In this document: positions 6,679 through 13,974 of the stretch, one piece after another
Layout: each line of letters begins with the position of its first letter
Numbering within the stretch: position 1 is the first letter of the stretch
NCBI GenBank assembly: GCA_049585195.1
Contig: JBAUZG010000031.1
Location: 1-15,494, forward strand
DNA length: 15,494 nt
From: KBS-96 sp049585195
GTDB lineage: Bacteria > Acidobacteriota > Terriglobia > Bryobacterales > Bryobacteraceae
Reading direction: 5' to 3'
Translations under genes and position numbers: made by a program
Notes under the pieces: model-generated
What the model was told of the DNA's origin: nothing
Seen by the model: the letters and a program-made list of their open reading frames with translations, nothing else
Database searches by the model: none

Positions 6679-8031
6679 TCAATTCACGTCCAGACTCTGC
6701 TGAAATAGCGTGGCGGGAAACTCGATACCGGCCGCGCGCAGTTTTTCGGCGAATTTTGGCCGGACGCCCGTCGCGCGGAAACGTCCTCGTACTTTCCCTT
6801 CGGCGGTCAAACCGAGGCGCTCGAACAGAAATATGTCCTGAGTGGTAACCTGGTCGCCTTCCATGCCGACGCACTCGGTCATGTAAGTGACTTTTCTAGT
6901 TCCATCGCTCAGGCGCGAGATCTGGACAAAGAGATCGACGGCGGACGCGATCTGCTGCCGAATGGACCGGACGCTCAAATTGGCGCTCGCCATGCCGATC
7001 ATGACCTCGAGACGGCTGATGGCATCGCGTGGACTGTTGGCGTGAACAGTGGTGAGAGATCCGTCGTGGCCCGTATTCATGGCCTGAAGCATGTCGAGCG
7101 CTTCTTCGCCGCGGACCTCGCCCACCACGATTCGATCGGGGCGCATGCGGAGAGCGTTAATGAGCAGATGGCGCTGCGCGACGGCGCCGCGGCCTTCAAT
7201 GTTGGCCGGACGGGTTTCTAGACGCGCGACATGGGGCTGGCGCAATTTGAGCTCGGCCGCATCTTCGATGGTCACAATGCGCTCGCTTGCGGAAATAAAG
7301 CCCGAAAGCATGTTCAGGAATGTAGTTTTACCGGCTCCAGTGCCTCCCGAGATGATGATGTTGAGCCGGGCTCTCATACAGGCCTTCACCAGGTCGAGCA
7401 TGCCGTCGGTAAGCGTGAGATTTCTTGTCAGATCGACCGGCTGTAGCGGATCGCCGCCAAATCGGCGAATGGACATGAGCGGACCATCGACGGCCAGCGG
7501 CGGAATGACGACGTTAACGCGCGATCCGTCGGGCAGGCGGGCGTCGACCATAGGGCTGGACTCGTCGACGCGGCGCCCGACGCGCGATACAACACGTTCG
7601 ATAATGCGGAGCAGGTGCGCGTCGTCTTTAAATTCGATGGAGGTACGTTCCAGTTTGCCGCGGCGCTCGATATAAACGATTTTTGGCGTGGTGACGAGAA
7701 TGTCGGAGATAGTCTTATCGCGAAGTAGTGGCTCGAGTGGTCCCAAGCCGAAAACTTCATCGAGAACTTCCTCGATGAGCCGCTCCTTCTCGGCCATGCT
7801 GAGCGGTGTTTTTTCCTCGCCGACGAGGCGCGCGACGGCCGGGCGCACTTCGGGCCGCATGCGCTCGGCGGGCAATGACGACATGGCTTCGAGATTGATG
7901 CGCTCGAGCAGCTTGTGATGGATCGAGAATTTCAGTTCCTGATAGACCGAGAGCGGCGTTTCGCGCGGTGGCGCGGAAGCGCGCTGGTCGTCGATGCGTT
8001 GGGCTGAGGGGTGAAGGTCAGTGGGGGTCAT
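6679..8031 (-). CDS. tadA: Tad pilus assembly ATPase TadA/CpaF
   Basis: A 450-aa secretion ATPase of the GspE/VirB11 superfamily, CpaF branch. Visible motifs: FGLGPLEPLL (94-103), DARLPDGSRVN (163-173) with IRRF (188-191), Walker A GGTGAGKTT at 229-237, Asp box IVTIEDAAEL (252-261), Walker B RIVVGEVRG (300-308) and His box HDGSLTTVHANS (322-333). All catalytic elements are present and the length is normal. It is a cytoplasmic hexameric motor that powers Flp pilus assembly through TadB/TadC. The ATG at 8029-8031 has no obvious Shine-Dalgarno sequence. The 80-bp gap from cpaE holds a paired-hairpin repeat, so this gene may be expressed differently from cpaE. Confidence 0.95.
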   Translation of the reverse strand: MTPTDLHPSAQRIDDQRASAPPRETPLSVYQELKFSIHHKLLERINLEAMSSLPAERMRPEVRPAVARLVGEEKTPLSMAEKERLIEEVLDEVFGLGPLEPLLRDKTISDILVTTPKIVYIERRGKLERTSIEFKDDAHLLRIIERVVSRVGRRVDESSPMVDARLPDGSRVNVVIPPLAVDGPLMSIRRFGGDPLQPVDLTRNLTLTDGMLDLVKACMRARLNIIISGGTGAGKTTFLNMLSGFISASERIVTIEDAAELKLRQPHVARLETRPANIEGRGAVAQRHLLINALRMRPDRIVVGEVRGEEALDMLQAMNTGHDGSLTTVHANSPRDAISRLEVMIGMASANLSVRSIRQQIASAVDLFVQISRLSDGTRKVTYMTECVGMEGDQVTTQDIFLFERLGLTAEGKVRGRFRATGVRPKFAEKLRAAGIEFPATLFQQSLDVN

Positions 8032-8040
8032 GGTGCGTGG

Positions 8041-8078
8041 CGGGGCTCAAGCCCCGTGCGGGCTGAAGCCCACCCTCC
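8041..8078. repeat. Paired-hairpin intergenic repeat (element B) between cpaE and tadA
   Basis: CGGGGCT-ca-AGCCCCG (8041-8056) is followed by GGGCT-ga-AGCCC (8060-8071) and ACCCTCC. Positions 8057-8078 match 4562-4583 at 21 of 22 bases, and the two stems have the same spacing in both copies. It lies inside the Tad operon, 10-50 bp before the tadA start, and fills most of the space where a tadA ribosome site would be expected. Confidence 0.75.
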
Positions 8079-8111
8079 AGATCTGTCTTGATAGTCATCA
8101 TGGGGATTTGC

Positions 8112-9269
8112 TCAGCCGAAGAGGGCGAATTTCTTTTTGGGTTTGGCCGGTTGAACGCCGGCGATTTTCGAGGCTAGCAGCGAGAATTGCTGCGTCAAGC
8201 GGTTTGCCTCGGAGACGAGCTTCCCTTGGGAGTAGGCCTGGTTCAGGCTCGCGTAGTCGTTCGGAACTACAGCGTAAAGCGAGCGGCCGAGAATCTTTTC
8301 GAGCTCTCCGGTTGTCATGTCCATCATCTTTGGCGCGCGATTCAGAACGAGCTGCAGCTTCTCGAGGTTCTGGCCCCATTCGGTCAGCCGCCGGACGATG
8401 GTTTTCAGGCCATGCAGCGCGATGACCTCGAGGACCGAAACGAGAAAAATCTGATCGACTTCTTCGTACACGTTTGAAGCGACAGAGTTGAGGCTGCGGC
8501 CCAGGTCGAGCACGACCCAATCGTGCTGCGTACGCATGAAACGGATAGTGGCGCAGAGGTCCTCCTTGTGGGGAGACTTGCTGTAGTCGAAAGAGGCGGG
8601 GCTTGGAACCACGCTAAGGCCTGGCTTTACATCGACGACTAACGCCTTCCACAAGCTGCCATCGAGACGCGAAAGGTTCTCGGTGGCATCCAGCATGGAA
8701 TATGTGCTGTTGGCTTTCATTAGAAAGCCGATCATTCCGGATGTGAAATCGAGGTCCGCCAGCAACACGGACTTTCCGGTCTGACGGTGAAGCACGTTCG
8801 CGACGTGGCAGGCGATGGTGGTTGCGCCGCACCCGCCCTTGGCCGAAAGAAACGCGATCACTTTGCCACGGTGCTGGTGTCCGGGTCCTGAATTGATAGC
8901 CGCCGCCAAACGGCGAAGCGCGATGTGGAGGCTCTCATCCCAGGGCGGATGTACAAACTCGTCGGCGCCGGCGCGGATGGACCGGAGGATGGTTTGTGAA
9001 TCGAGGTCGGGATGGACGACGACGATTTTGGTCCGCGGAGAGCCGTTTCTAATCTCCCGGAGAACGTCTTCGAGCCGGCCGATGAACGGTTCGAGCTCGA
9101 GCAGCAGCACTTCCGGTTGGGCGTGAGTGAGATGGGACAGAAGTCCCGGCCAATCGTCGGGATCGTGTGAATCGAGCGGGCTGGATTCGAATTCACGCCG
9201 GATCTCCTCGAGGACGTTGCTGCACGGGCCATAGCTTGTCACCGCTACGAATAGATTCACGTTCTTCAT
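8112..9269 (-). CDS. cpaE: Pilus assembly ATPase CpaE/TadZ (atypical receiver plus ParA/MinD domain)
   Basis: A 385-aa cytoplasmic protein. Residues 1-125 resemble a response-regulator receiver, but the strand that should end in the phospho-acceptor Asp reads LLLELEP (55-61), with Glu58 instead, so it is probably not phosphorylated. Residues 136-370 are a ParA/MinD-like ATPase: deviant Walker A KGGCGATT at 144-151, Walker A' LLADLDF (169-175) and VVLDLGRS (252-259). The usual P-loop lysine of GKT is Ala149, while Lys144 is kept; the GAT variant is common in the CpaE/TadZ family. TadZ proteins mark the pole or site where the Tad machine assembles. The start lies 5 bp after the secretin gene. 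The C-terminal tail is short and basic (KPKKKFALFG). Confidence 0.9.
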   Translation of the reverse strand: MKNVNLFVAVTSYGPCSNVLEEIRREFESSPLDSHDPDDWPGLLSHLTHAQPEVLLLELEPFIGRLEDVLREIRNGSPRTKIVVVHPDLDSQTILRSIRAGADEFVHPPWDESLHIALRRLAAAINSGPGHQHRGKVIAFLSAKGGCGATTIACHVANVLHRQTGKSVLLADLDFTSGMIGFLMKANSTYSMLDATENLSRLDGSLWKALVVDVKPGLSVVPSPASFDYSKSPHKEDLCATIRFMRTQHDWVVLDLGRSLNSVASNVYEEVDQIFLVSVLEVIALHGLKTIVRRLTEWGQNLEKLQLVLNRAPKMMDMTTGELEKILGRSLYAVVPNDYASLNQAYSQGKLVSEANRLTQQFSLLASKIAGVQPAKPKKKFALFG

Positions 9270-9274
9270 GGCGT

Positions 9275-10828
9275 TCAGTTGTGCGAGATCGGAGTAGACT
9301 GCATGTTTTGGGCGCCAGAATCCTGAGGCGAACCGGATTTGGAAGGATCGTCTCCGCCGGTGTCGTTTTGCATCGCCATTTTGAGCACTTCAACGGGAAC
9401 GGATTTGATCACTGGCAACGATGTGGCGGCCTTTCCGGCGGCCGGATTCTGAGGGGGCGTCGTGGGAATGCCTTTCATAAATGGCTTGGGCATTTCGAGA
9501 TTCGGTTCTTGACCGGGCTCGATCGGCTTGACGATTTCGGGGGTAACCAAAACCATCAGCTCCGTATTGTTCCGCTGCGTAGATCGGGATTCGAAAAGCT
9601 TGCCCAAAACCGGGATGTTAGCGAGGCCGGGTATTTTGCTAAGAGTTTCGGTAAGCCGGTTATCGAGGAGGCCGGCGATCATGAAGGATTGACCGTTTTC
9701 GAGCTCGACTTCGGTTTTCACTCTCCTGGTATCGAGACCTGGGATGGTGTAGCCCTGGACGGTCAATCCGTTTGTTGCGTCGAGAGCGCTCACCTCCGGG
9801 TTGACGAATAGATGGATGGTGCCGCGTGGCGTGACGATGGGCCGGAACTTCAGCCGGACTCCGAATTCTTTGAATTGAATCGTGATCTGCCCGATGCCTC
9901 CACCGCCGCCCTGCAGCATGGGAAAGGGAAATTCGCCGCCTGCCAGGAAATTGGCTTCGCGGCCGCTGATGGTGAGCAAGTTCGGCTCGGCGAGTATCTG
10001 CGCCAGGTTCTTGGACTGAAGGGCCTGGAAATAGGCTCCGAAATTCAGATCGTTACGAAAAATGAAGATGTTAAGCGGATCCGGCAGCGTCAGTACTGGT
10101 GGCGTTTGCGTGAAATCGTAACTGGGAGCGCCGCCAAACTGTCCCGTGGACGCGGATCCAGGCATAATACTCGATCCGCCGCTGAAGAAGTTCGCTCCAA
10201 ACTGTGACAGCGCAGTTCGGTCGATATCGACGAACTTAACTTTCAGCAACACTTGCGGCTCGCTGGGTGGCACAAGGACATTCAATAAATTCGTGACTTT
10301 GCCGAGTGTCGAGGCAATACTCATGGCGCGATCGGCGGAAACGAGGTCGTTCACCGTTCCTTTGAGGAGTGCAGTTCCGCCTTCGAACGCGATGGAAACG
10401 TCCTGGCCGGGCAGCTCGGCGGCAAGCTGTTCGCGAACCATTTCGAGTTTGTGGTCATTGGGGAGCACTTGTACGTCGAACATGGTGCGCTTGCCGGTTT
10501 GGTCCCAAAGAATGAGTGTCGTGTCGCCTGGCGCTTTTCCGTTGACTAGAACTTCGGTGGTGCTGGCGGCGACGGCCTCCGCGATATCGGAATTAGTGAT
10601 CGAGATGCGCTTTACACCGGCTGAATTTTCGAGAACTACCGATTTGTTGACCATGACAGATACGGTCGAGATCGAAGGTGATGCCGGTGCCGCGGTTTGA
10701 CTCGCAGCCGGCGCGGCGAAATTCTTTAGGTCGAGCCGGATTGGCAGGCGGTGGGAGGGTATCGGCGGAAGCTGGGCGTGCAAGGCAACGAAACTGGATA
10801 AGAACAGGCAGGCGATGATCTTTCGCAT
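9275..10828 (-). CDS. cpaC: Outer-membrane secretin CpaC/RcpA
   Basis: A 517-aa secretin. Signal peptide 1-18 with likely cleavage at ALHA|QLPP. A pilus-formation N-terminal domain (about 55-125, with VMVNKSVVLE and TTEVLVNGKAPGDTTLILWD) is followed by a BON-like region (about 127-188) and the secretin domain (about 270-435). Within the latter are LAQILAEPNLLTISGREA and the closing signature IPGLANIPVLGKLFES at 399-414. The loop around 303-314 is Gly-rich. The last 80 residues are an extra low-complexity tail rich in Pro, Gly and Ser. It forms the outer-membrane pore for the pilus. The ATG at 10828 is 8 bp after cpaB. This tail is longer than in compact CpaC proteins, and its role is not evident. 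Confidence 0.93.
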   Translation of the reverse strand: MRKIIACLFLSSFVALHAQLPPIPSHRLPIRLDLKNFAAPAASQTAAPASPSISTVSVMVNKSVVLENSAGVKRISITNSDIAEAVAASTTEVLVNGKAPGDTTLILWDQTGKRTMFDVQVLPNDHKLEMVREQLAAELPGQDVSIAFEGGTALLKGTVNDLVSADRAMSIASTLGKVTNLLNVLVPPSEPQVLLKVKFVDIDRTALSQFGANFFSGGSSIMPGSASTGQFGGAPSYDFTQTPPVLTLPDPLNIFIFRNDLNFGAYFQALQSKNLAQILAEPNLLTISGREANFLAGGEFPFPMLQGGGGGIGQITIQFKEFGVRLKFRPIVTPRGTIHLFVNPEVSALDATNGLTVQGYTIPGLDTRRVKTEVELENGQSFMIAGLLDNRLTETLSKIPGLANIPVLGKLFESRSTQRNNTELMVLVTPEIVKPIEPGQEPNLEMPKPFMKGIPTTPPQNPAAGKAATSLPVIKSVPVEVLKMAMQNDTGGDDPSKSGSPQDSGAQNMQSTPISHN

Positions 10829-10836
10829 GATTTTCC

Positions 10837-11700
10837 TTAGTGCTGCAGCTCAAACGTCTGCTCGTGCTTGGTTACGCCGCTGATGACTTCGACCGTAGCG
10901 GTAGGGACCGGTTTCGGCGGTGGGGCGGCGACTTGCGGCCGTGGAGGAGGCGCGGCTTTCGGCGGAGCGGGCGGACGATAATCGGCGCCGAGCAGGAGGG
11001 CGTCTAGCGAGGTCCCCTTCGTGGCCTTCTCTTCGGTATCGAGCGGATTGCGCAGCACCAACTGCACTTTGGTCTCGTTGCTCGCGAGGGTGAGTGTTTC
11101 GGCCTGATCGGGCGTAACCAGGAGATTGACAACCTGCACATCCTCGGGTTTCCCATTTACGCGGCGCTCGATGGTTTGGCCGGCGGACAGGACTTCGATG
11201 TTCTGGAGCACGGTGCGGGTGAGGGTGACCTCGCGGCCCGCGGCAGAATTTGGCTCGTTGCCCGAGACGATCACGTCAACACGCATGCCTGGGAGCACAA
11301 ATCCGGCGAGGCCGACGACATCGTTGACGCGGAGGGCGACGGCGCGTTTTCCCTGCGGAATGGTGGACGCGAGACCGGCCCCAGCGCCCTTTTCGGCCAG
11401 CCTAGGCGAAAGAATGGGTTCGTCTTTGAAGACGGTGGCGATGACGCCTCGCCCGACGACTTCATGCAGATCGGTGAATCCTTGCGTCGATGTGCAGTCG
11501 CGGCATTCGAGCAGGCGAACGTCGGTATTGGCGATGAGGGTGCCTACCTCGAGGTCGCGATTGGCGACAACGACAGTCCGCGTGGTGACCTTCTCGGGCC
11601 CGCGCCCCACGGATGAAAGGACCAGACGGTACACGGCCAGACTGGCGATAAGGGCTACGGCGAGCGCGAATAGAAAAACGGACAACAGACGGCGATTCAT
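10837..11700 (-). CDS. cpaB: Flp pilus assembly protein CpaB/RcpC
   Basis: A 287-aa protein with an N-terminal membrane anchor (about 5-29), a SAF domain (about 41-105, TRTVVVANRDLEVGTLIANTDVRL) and the RcpC/CpaB C-terminal domain (about 112-220, with VALRVNDVVGLAGFVLPGMRVDVIVS and VTPDQAETLTLASNE). A Pro/Ala-rich linker (242-268) leads to a short end segment. A C-x-x-C pair at 66-69 lies inside the SAF domain. CpaB is a periplasmic component thought to link the inner-membrane machine with the secretin, possibly by binding peptidoglycan through the SAF fold. No clear ribosome site precedes the ATG. The 136-bp gap from flp contains hairpins that could lower its expression relative to the pilin. 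Confidence 0.9.
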   Translation of the reverse strand: MNRRLLSVFLFALAVALIASLAVYRLVLSSVGRGPEKVTTRTVVVANRDLEVGTLIANTDVRLLECRDCTSTQGFTDLHEVVGRGVIATVFKDEPILSPRLAEKGAGAGLASTIPQGKRAVALRVNDVVGLAGFVLPGMRVDVIVSGNEPNSAAGREVTLTRTVLQNIEVLSAGQTIERRVNGKPEDVQVVNLLVTPDQAETLTLASNETKVQLVLRNPLDTEEKATKGTSLDALLLGADYRPPAPPKAAPPPRPQVAAPPPKPVPTATVEVISGVTKHEQTFELQH

Positions 11701-11730
11701 GAACGGTAACGAACGATATGTACAAACGGG

Positions 11731-11782
11731 GTAGGGGCGGGGCCGATTAGCAATCGGCCCGCAGGCTACCAGCCTGCCCCAC
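11731..11782. repeat. Paired-hairpin intergenic repeat (element C) between flp and cpaB
   Basis: GGGCCGATT-agc-AATCGGCCC (11740-11760) is directly followed by GCAGGCT-acc-AGCCTGC (11761-11777). The whole is flanked by GTAGGGGC at 11731 and GCCCCAC at 11776. Both stems are perfect. Flanks of the same type recur in the element downstream of the kinase gene. It lies 30-80 bp before cpaB. Confidence 0.75.
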
Positions 11783-11797
11783 GAGAATAGAAGGCGA

Positions 11798-11819
11798 TCA
11801 AGTGAAGGCGATCACTTGA
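11798..11819 (-). terminator. Hairpin downstream of the Flp pilin gene (possible attenuator or mRNA stabiliser)
   Basis: A perfect 8-bp stem, TCAAGTGA / TCACTTGA, with a 6-nt loop starts 18 bp after the flp stop codon. Each half also carries the direct repeat AAGGCGATCA (11791-11800 and 11805-11814). No run of T follows on the minus strand, so it is not a standard Rho-independent terminator. A partial terminator or 3' stabilising hairpin is more likely. Confidence 0.4.
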
Positions 11820-11836
11820 ACTCTCTGAAGAAGTGC

Positions 11837-12013
11837 TTAGCTCGCGGCGGTCTTGAGGTTGGTGTTCACGTTGGTCCAAATTGTCTTGATGCTGCCTTGA
11901 ATCGTGGAGTACACCGAAATCCCGGCAAGCGCGATGAACGCCAGCAACAGTGAATACTCCACCATGTCCTGGCCATCCTCTTCGACCCAAAAATTCTTCA
12001 ATGCTTTAACCAT
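11837..12013 (-). CDS. flp: Flp-family type IVc major pilin (58 aa)
   Basis: A 58-codon gene from ATG 12013 to TAA 11837. The leader MVKALKNFWVEEDG ends at a prepilin cleavage site before QDMVEYSLLLAFIALAG; Glu at +5 and Tyr at +6 form the EY pair that defines the Flp family. A hydrophobic helix covers roughly residues 18-36, followed by an amphipathic, Thr/Asn-rich C-terminus without cysteines. After cleavage by CpaA the mature pilin would have 44 residues and polymerise into the pilus. AAGGAG, 8 nt upstream, is the strongest ribosome site in the window, in line with high expression of a structural subunit. It lies between cpaA and cpaB, with gaps of 118 and 136 bp that could hold its own promoter and a transcript-end structure. 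Confidence 0.95.
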   Translation of the reverse strand: MVKALKNFWVEEDGQDMVEYSLLLAFIALAGISVYSTIQGSIKTIWTNVNTNLKTAAS

Positions 12014-12021
12014 TTCCCTTT

Positions 12022-12027
12022 CTCCTT
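12022..12027 (-). promoter_or_regulatory. Strong ribosome binding site of flp
   Basis: AAGGAG, 8 nt before the pilin ATG, inside a purine-rich stretch (GAAAGGAGAAAGGGAA). It is stronger than the sites of the machine genes, which mostly lack a clear Shine-Dalgarno sequence. Confidence 0.8.
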
Positions 12028-12131
12028 TCTAAAACTTCGAATAATCCCAACGGGTGATTCCGCGCGTCCCGACGGCAGTCTCCGTGGTCGCTATCCGCTC
12101 GTAAGACGTATCGGAATATCGCATCAAACCT

Positions 12132-12671
12132 TTAGCTCCTCCCGATCACGAACAGAAATACACATGTACCCAGCGCGATGGATACGCCATGAGGAATCCG
12201 GAGCGAATCCTCATGATGGACATCGAGCGCAGGCGCGGTCCGGTAGGGCGCTCGAAAATGCAGGAGCTCGGCCAGAATAATCTGAACGTTGAACAACGTT
12301 TGGCCCAGCCGTCCTTTGATAGCGGCGACACACACTGCAATGATTCCGCCTGCGATCGCCGCGGCTAGGAAAATGCCAAGCCAGCTCGACGGGCCAACGA
12401 GCGCACCAACCGCAGCCATGAGTTTCACGTCGCCTGCTCCCATGGCCCGCAACAGATATAAGGGCAAATAGACGGCCATCGCCAAAACAAGGCCCAATGC
12501 CGCGATGCCCAATCCGGCTAGCTGGGCAATGAGCGCATTCGCCGCAAAGCCGAGCAATACGCCGGTTACAGTCAGCCAGTTGGGAATGCGCCTCGATCGA
12601 AAGTCGCAAACGCCAGCCACCAGAACCAGGGCCAGTACGAGAATTTTCGGCAAGGGCAAGAGCGATGGCAT
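12132..12671 (-). CDS. cpaA: Prepilin peptidase CpaA/TadV (A24 family)
   Basis: A 179-aa polytopic membrane aspartic peptidase. The first catalytic Asp is D23 in CDFRSRRIPNWLT and the second is D81 in the GAGDVKL motif (GxGD). Hydrophobic spans are visible at about 8-21, 33-50, 53-75, 84-92, 96-117 and 162-177. It is the short type without the N-terminal methylase domain, as usual in tad loci. It removes the leader of Flp and of the TadE-type pseudopilins at the cytoplasmic face. The ATG at 12671 is 6 bp after the DUF192 gene. The 118 bp after its stop lead into flp. Confidence 0.92.
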   Translation of the reverse strand: MPSLLPLPKILVLALVLVAGVCDFRSRRIPNWLTVTGVLLGFAANALIAQLAGLGIAALGLVLAMAVYLPLYLLRAMGAGDVKLMAAVGALVGPSSWLGIFLAAAIAGGIIAVCVAAIKGRLGQTLFNVQIILAELLHFRAPYRTAPALDVHHEDSLRIPHGVSIALGTCVFLFVIGRS

Positions 12672-12677
12672 GGAAGT

Positions 12678-13049
12678 CTATTGTTCCGTGGCAACGGTGC
12701 GCGAGATGGCAAGCTGGTCGCCGGCCTTGGTCTGGGATTGGGCTACGGAGTTTTCCGGTAATTCGAGGACGGATTCGGCGGTGAGGCACCACGCGATCCG
12801 GCCGGGGCGAAGGGCCGAATAAACCTTCTTGACTCGGTGATCGCGCCCAATGAAAACGGCGTCAATCGCGATTTTCATGCCAAAAGTATGGATGGCTTCA
12901 CACGGCGAAATCCAGAGACCGTGCCCGTCCGCGAGCCGCTCGACCCCGCGAAGGCCCTTGCGGCGTTCCGAACTCGTGCCGGCGAGCCAAACAAAGCCGG
13001 AAATCGGGATTCCGCTGGCGGTGTTGATAACGGCGTAAGTTGTCGCCAT
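12678..13049 (-). CDS. DUF192 family protein
   Basis: A 123-aa DUF192 protein. Family features in order: SSERRKGLRG (26-35; usually R-x-x-GLMxR), LADGHGLWISPCEAIHTFGMKIAIDAVFI (39-67; the usual F/HTFxMK and the IDVxFI strand), VKKVYSALRPGRIAWC (73-88), ESVLELP (92-98) and the final GDQL (110-113). Many members have a signal peptide or lipobox; none is seen here, so this one is probably cytoplasmic. The function of the family is unknown. AAGGGA lies about 5 nt before the ATG at 13049. As first gene of the minus-strand cluster, 6 bp before cpaA, it is likely in the same transcript, and such genes do occur beside tad genes in other bacteria. Confidence 0.85.
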   Translation of the reverse strand: MATTYAVINTASGIPISGFVWLAGTSSERRKGLRGVERLADGHGLWISPCEAIHTFGMKIAIDAVFIGRDHRVKKVYSALRPGRIAWCLTAESVLELPENSVAQSQTKAGDQLAISRTVATEQ

Positions 13050-13164
13050 AGTAATCCCTTATCTTCCTCATGAGGTATGTCGAACGGCGGTGCAATATGT
13101 CACCGTAAGGGTTGCCTGAGCATATGTGCCTACTGGGGTAGAAATGCGACGATAAGAGTAGGCG
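13050..13164. other. Divergent intergenic region upstream of the Tad operon and response regulator
   Basis: No gene is seen. It holds a perfect 10-bp palindrome CCTCATGAGG (13066-13075), 17 bp before the DUF192 start, and a dyad CGGTG-N8-CACCG (13088-13105). On the minus strand GTGACA (part of the second dyad) precedes CATACC by 18 bp, a weak sigma-70-like pair for the Tad operon. No sigma-54 or other convincing promoter was found for either direction. These dyads are the best places for an operator. Confidence 0.35.
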
Positions 13165-13240
13165 GTGGGGCAGGTCATCGCCTTTTGTGGCCTGCCTGTT
13201 CGTGGCCTACGCAGACGACACAAAACGATCGTCTGCGCCA
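13165..13240. repeat. Paired-hairpin intergenic repeat (element D) upstream of the response regulator
   Basis: GGCAGG (13169-13174) pairs with CCTGCC (13191-13196), followed by CGCAGACGA-N10-TCGTCTGCG (13210-13237), a perfect 9-bp stem. The GGTGGGGC / GCGCCACC ends resemble the other elements, but this copy is more diverged. It lies 57 bp or more before the regulator start. It is open in the reading frame, so it can be mistaken for an N-terminal extension of the regulator. Confidence 0.55.
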
Positions 13241-13283
13241 CCGGAGCAGGCTTCAGGCGATTTTCAGCTTCACGCCGTACCAT

Positions 13284-13287
13284 GGAG
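13284..13287 (+). promoter_or_regulatory. Ribosome binding site deciding the response regulator start
   Basis: GGAG, 9 nt before the ATG at 13297. Upstream in-frame starts (13165, 13282) lack such a site, and the first would translate a palindromic repeat. Confidence 0.55.
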
Positions 13288-13296
13288 TCTGGGTTG

Positions 13297-13974
13297 ATGC
13301 ACGTTTTGGCAGTCGAGGATGAGCCGGTTATGGCTGAGCTTCTCCGCTCGGCTTTGTCCGAAGAGGGCTACCACGTGACATTGGCGTCGGACGGCGAGTC
13401 CGCTTGCGAAATGGGCAAAACGGGCGTGTTCGACGTAATTGTTCTAGACCTGATGCTACCGAAGCTGGATGGTTTATCGGTGGCGCAGAGGCTGCGCGCA
13501 TCGCATGTACAAACTCCCTTGCTTGTTTTGACTGCACGCGACACCGAGGCCGATATTGTTAAGGTGCTCGATTCCGGAGCTGACGATTATCTGACGAAGC
13601 CGTTCTCGCTCGAGGTTTTGCTGGCGCGGCTCAGGGCCGTGAGCCGGCGAGGCCAGATACCGCAACCGGTTTGCCTCGAATTCGGCGGTTTGACCCTGAA
13701 CACGGCGACGAGGGAGGTTAGGCGCGCGGGAAAAACCATCGCCTTGACGCCGCGCGAGTACAGCCTGCTCGAACTGCTGATGCGGCATCGAGGGCGCGTA
13801 TTGACGCGGCAACAGATCGTTGAATCGGTATGGGGGTTCGATTCAGATATCGAGGAAAACACGCTTGACGCGTTCATACGGCTGTTGAGGAACAAGATCG
13901 AGCTGCCGGAGACGCCGCGGCTGATACATACGGTGCGCGGAATCGGGTATATTTTACGGGAGCCGGCGGCATGA
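13297..13974 (+). CDS. OmpR/PhoB-family response regulator
   Basis: A 225-aa protein. The receiver domain (1-115) starts MHVLAVEDEP with acidic pocket E7/D8, has phospho-acceptor D51 in VIVLDLMLPKLDG, T79 in LLVLTARD and K101 in YLTKPF. The winged-helix DNA-binding domain (about 127-220) contains LTPREYSLLELLMRHRGRVLTR and the closing HTVRGIGYIL. All key residues are present. It is a DNA-binding transcription regulator of the CusR/QseB-like type. The start was set by GGAG at 13284 and by alignment to the receiver fold. It overlaps the kinase gene by 4 bp (ATGA), so the two form a coupled pair. It diverges from the Tad operon, with about 250 bp between, so control of the pilus genes is possible but unproven. 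Confidence 0.92.
   Translation: MHVLAVEDEPVMAELLRSALSEEGYHVTLASDGESACEMGKTGVFDVIVLDLMLPKLDGLSVAQRLRASHVQTPLLVLTARDTEADIVKVLDSGADDYLTKPFSLEVLLARLRAVSRRGQIPQPVCLEFGGLTLNTATREVRRAGKTIALTPREYSLLELLMRHRGRVLTRQQIVESVWGFDSDIEENTLDAFIRLLRNKIELPETPRLIHTVRGIGYILREPAA

Noticed and set aside
7091..7675. Plus-strand frame of 194 codons antisense to tadA
   Set aside because: Ser/Arg-rich mirror of conserved ATPase codons; no independent evidence of coding.
9167..9811. Plus-strand frame of 214 codons antisense to cpaC/cpaE
   Set aside because: Lies opposite a clear secretin and CpaE gene, no motif, no convincing ribosome site.
12014..12131. Possible promoter for flp in the 118-bp gap
   Set aside because: A promoter is plausible here, but no -35/-10 pair with good spacing and no sigma-54 box could be recognised; TTGATG near 12115 lacks a matching -10.
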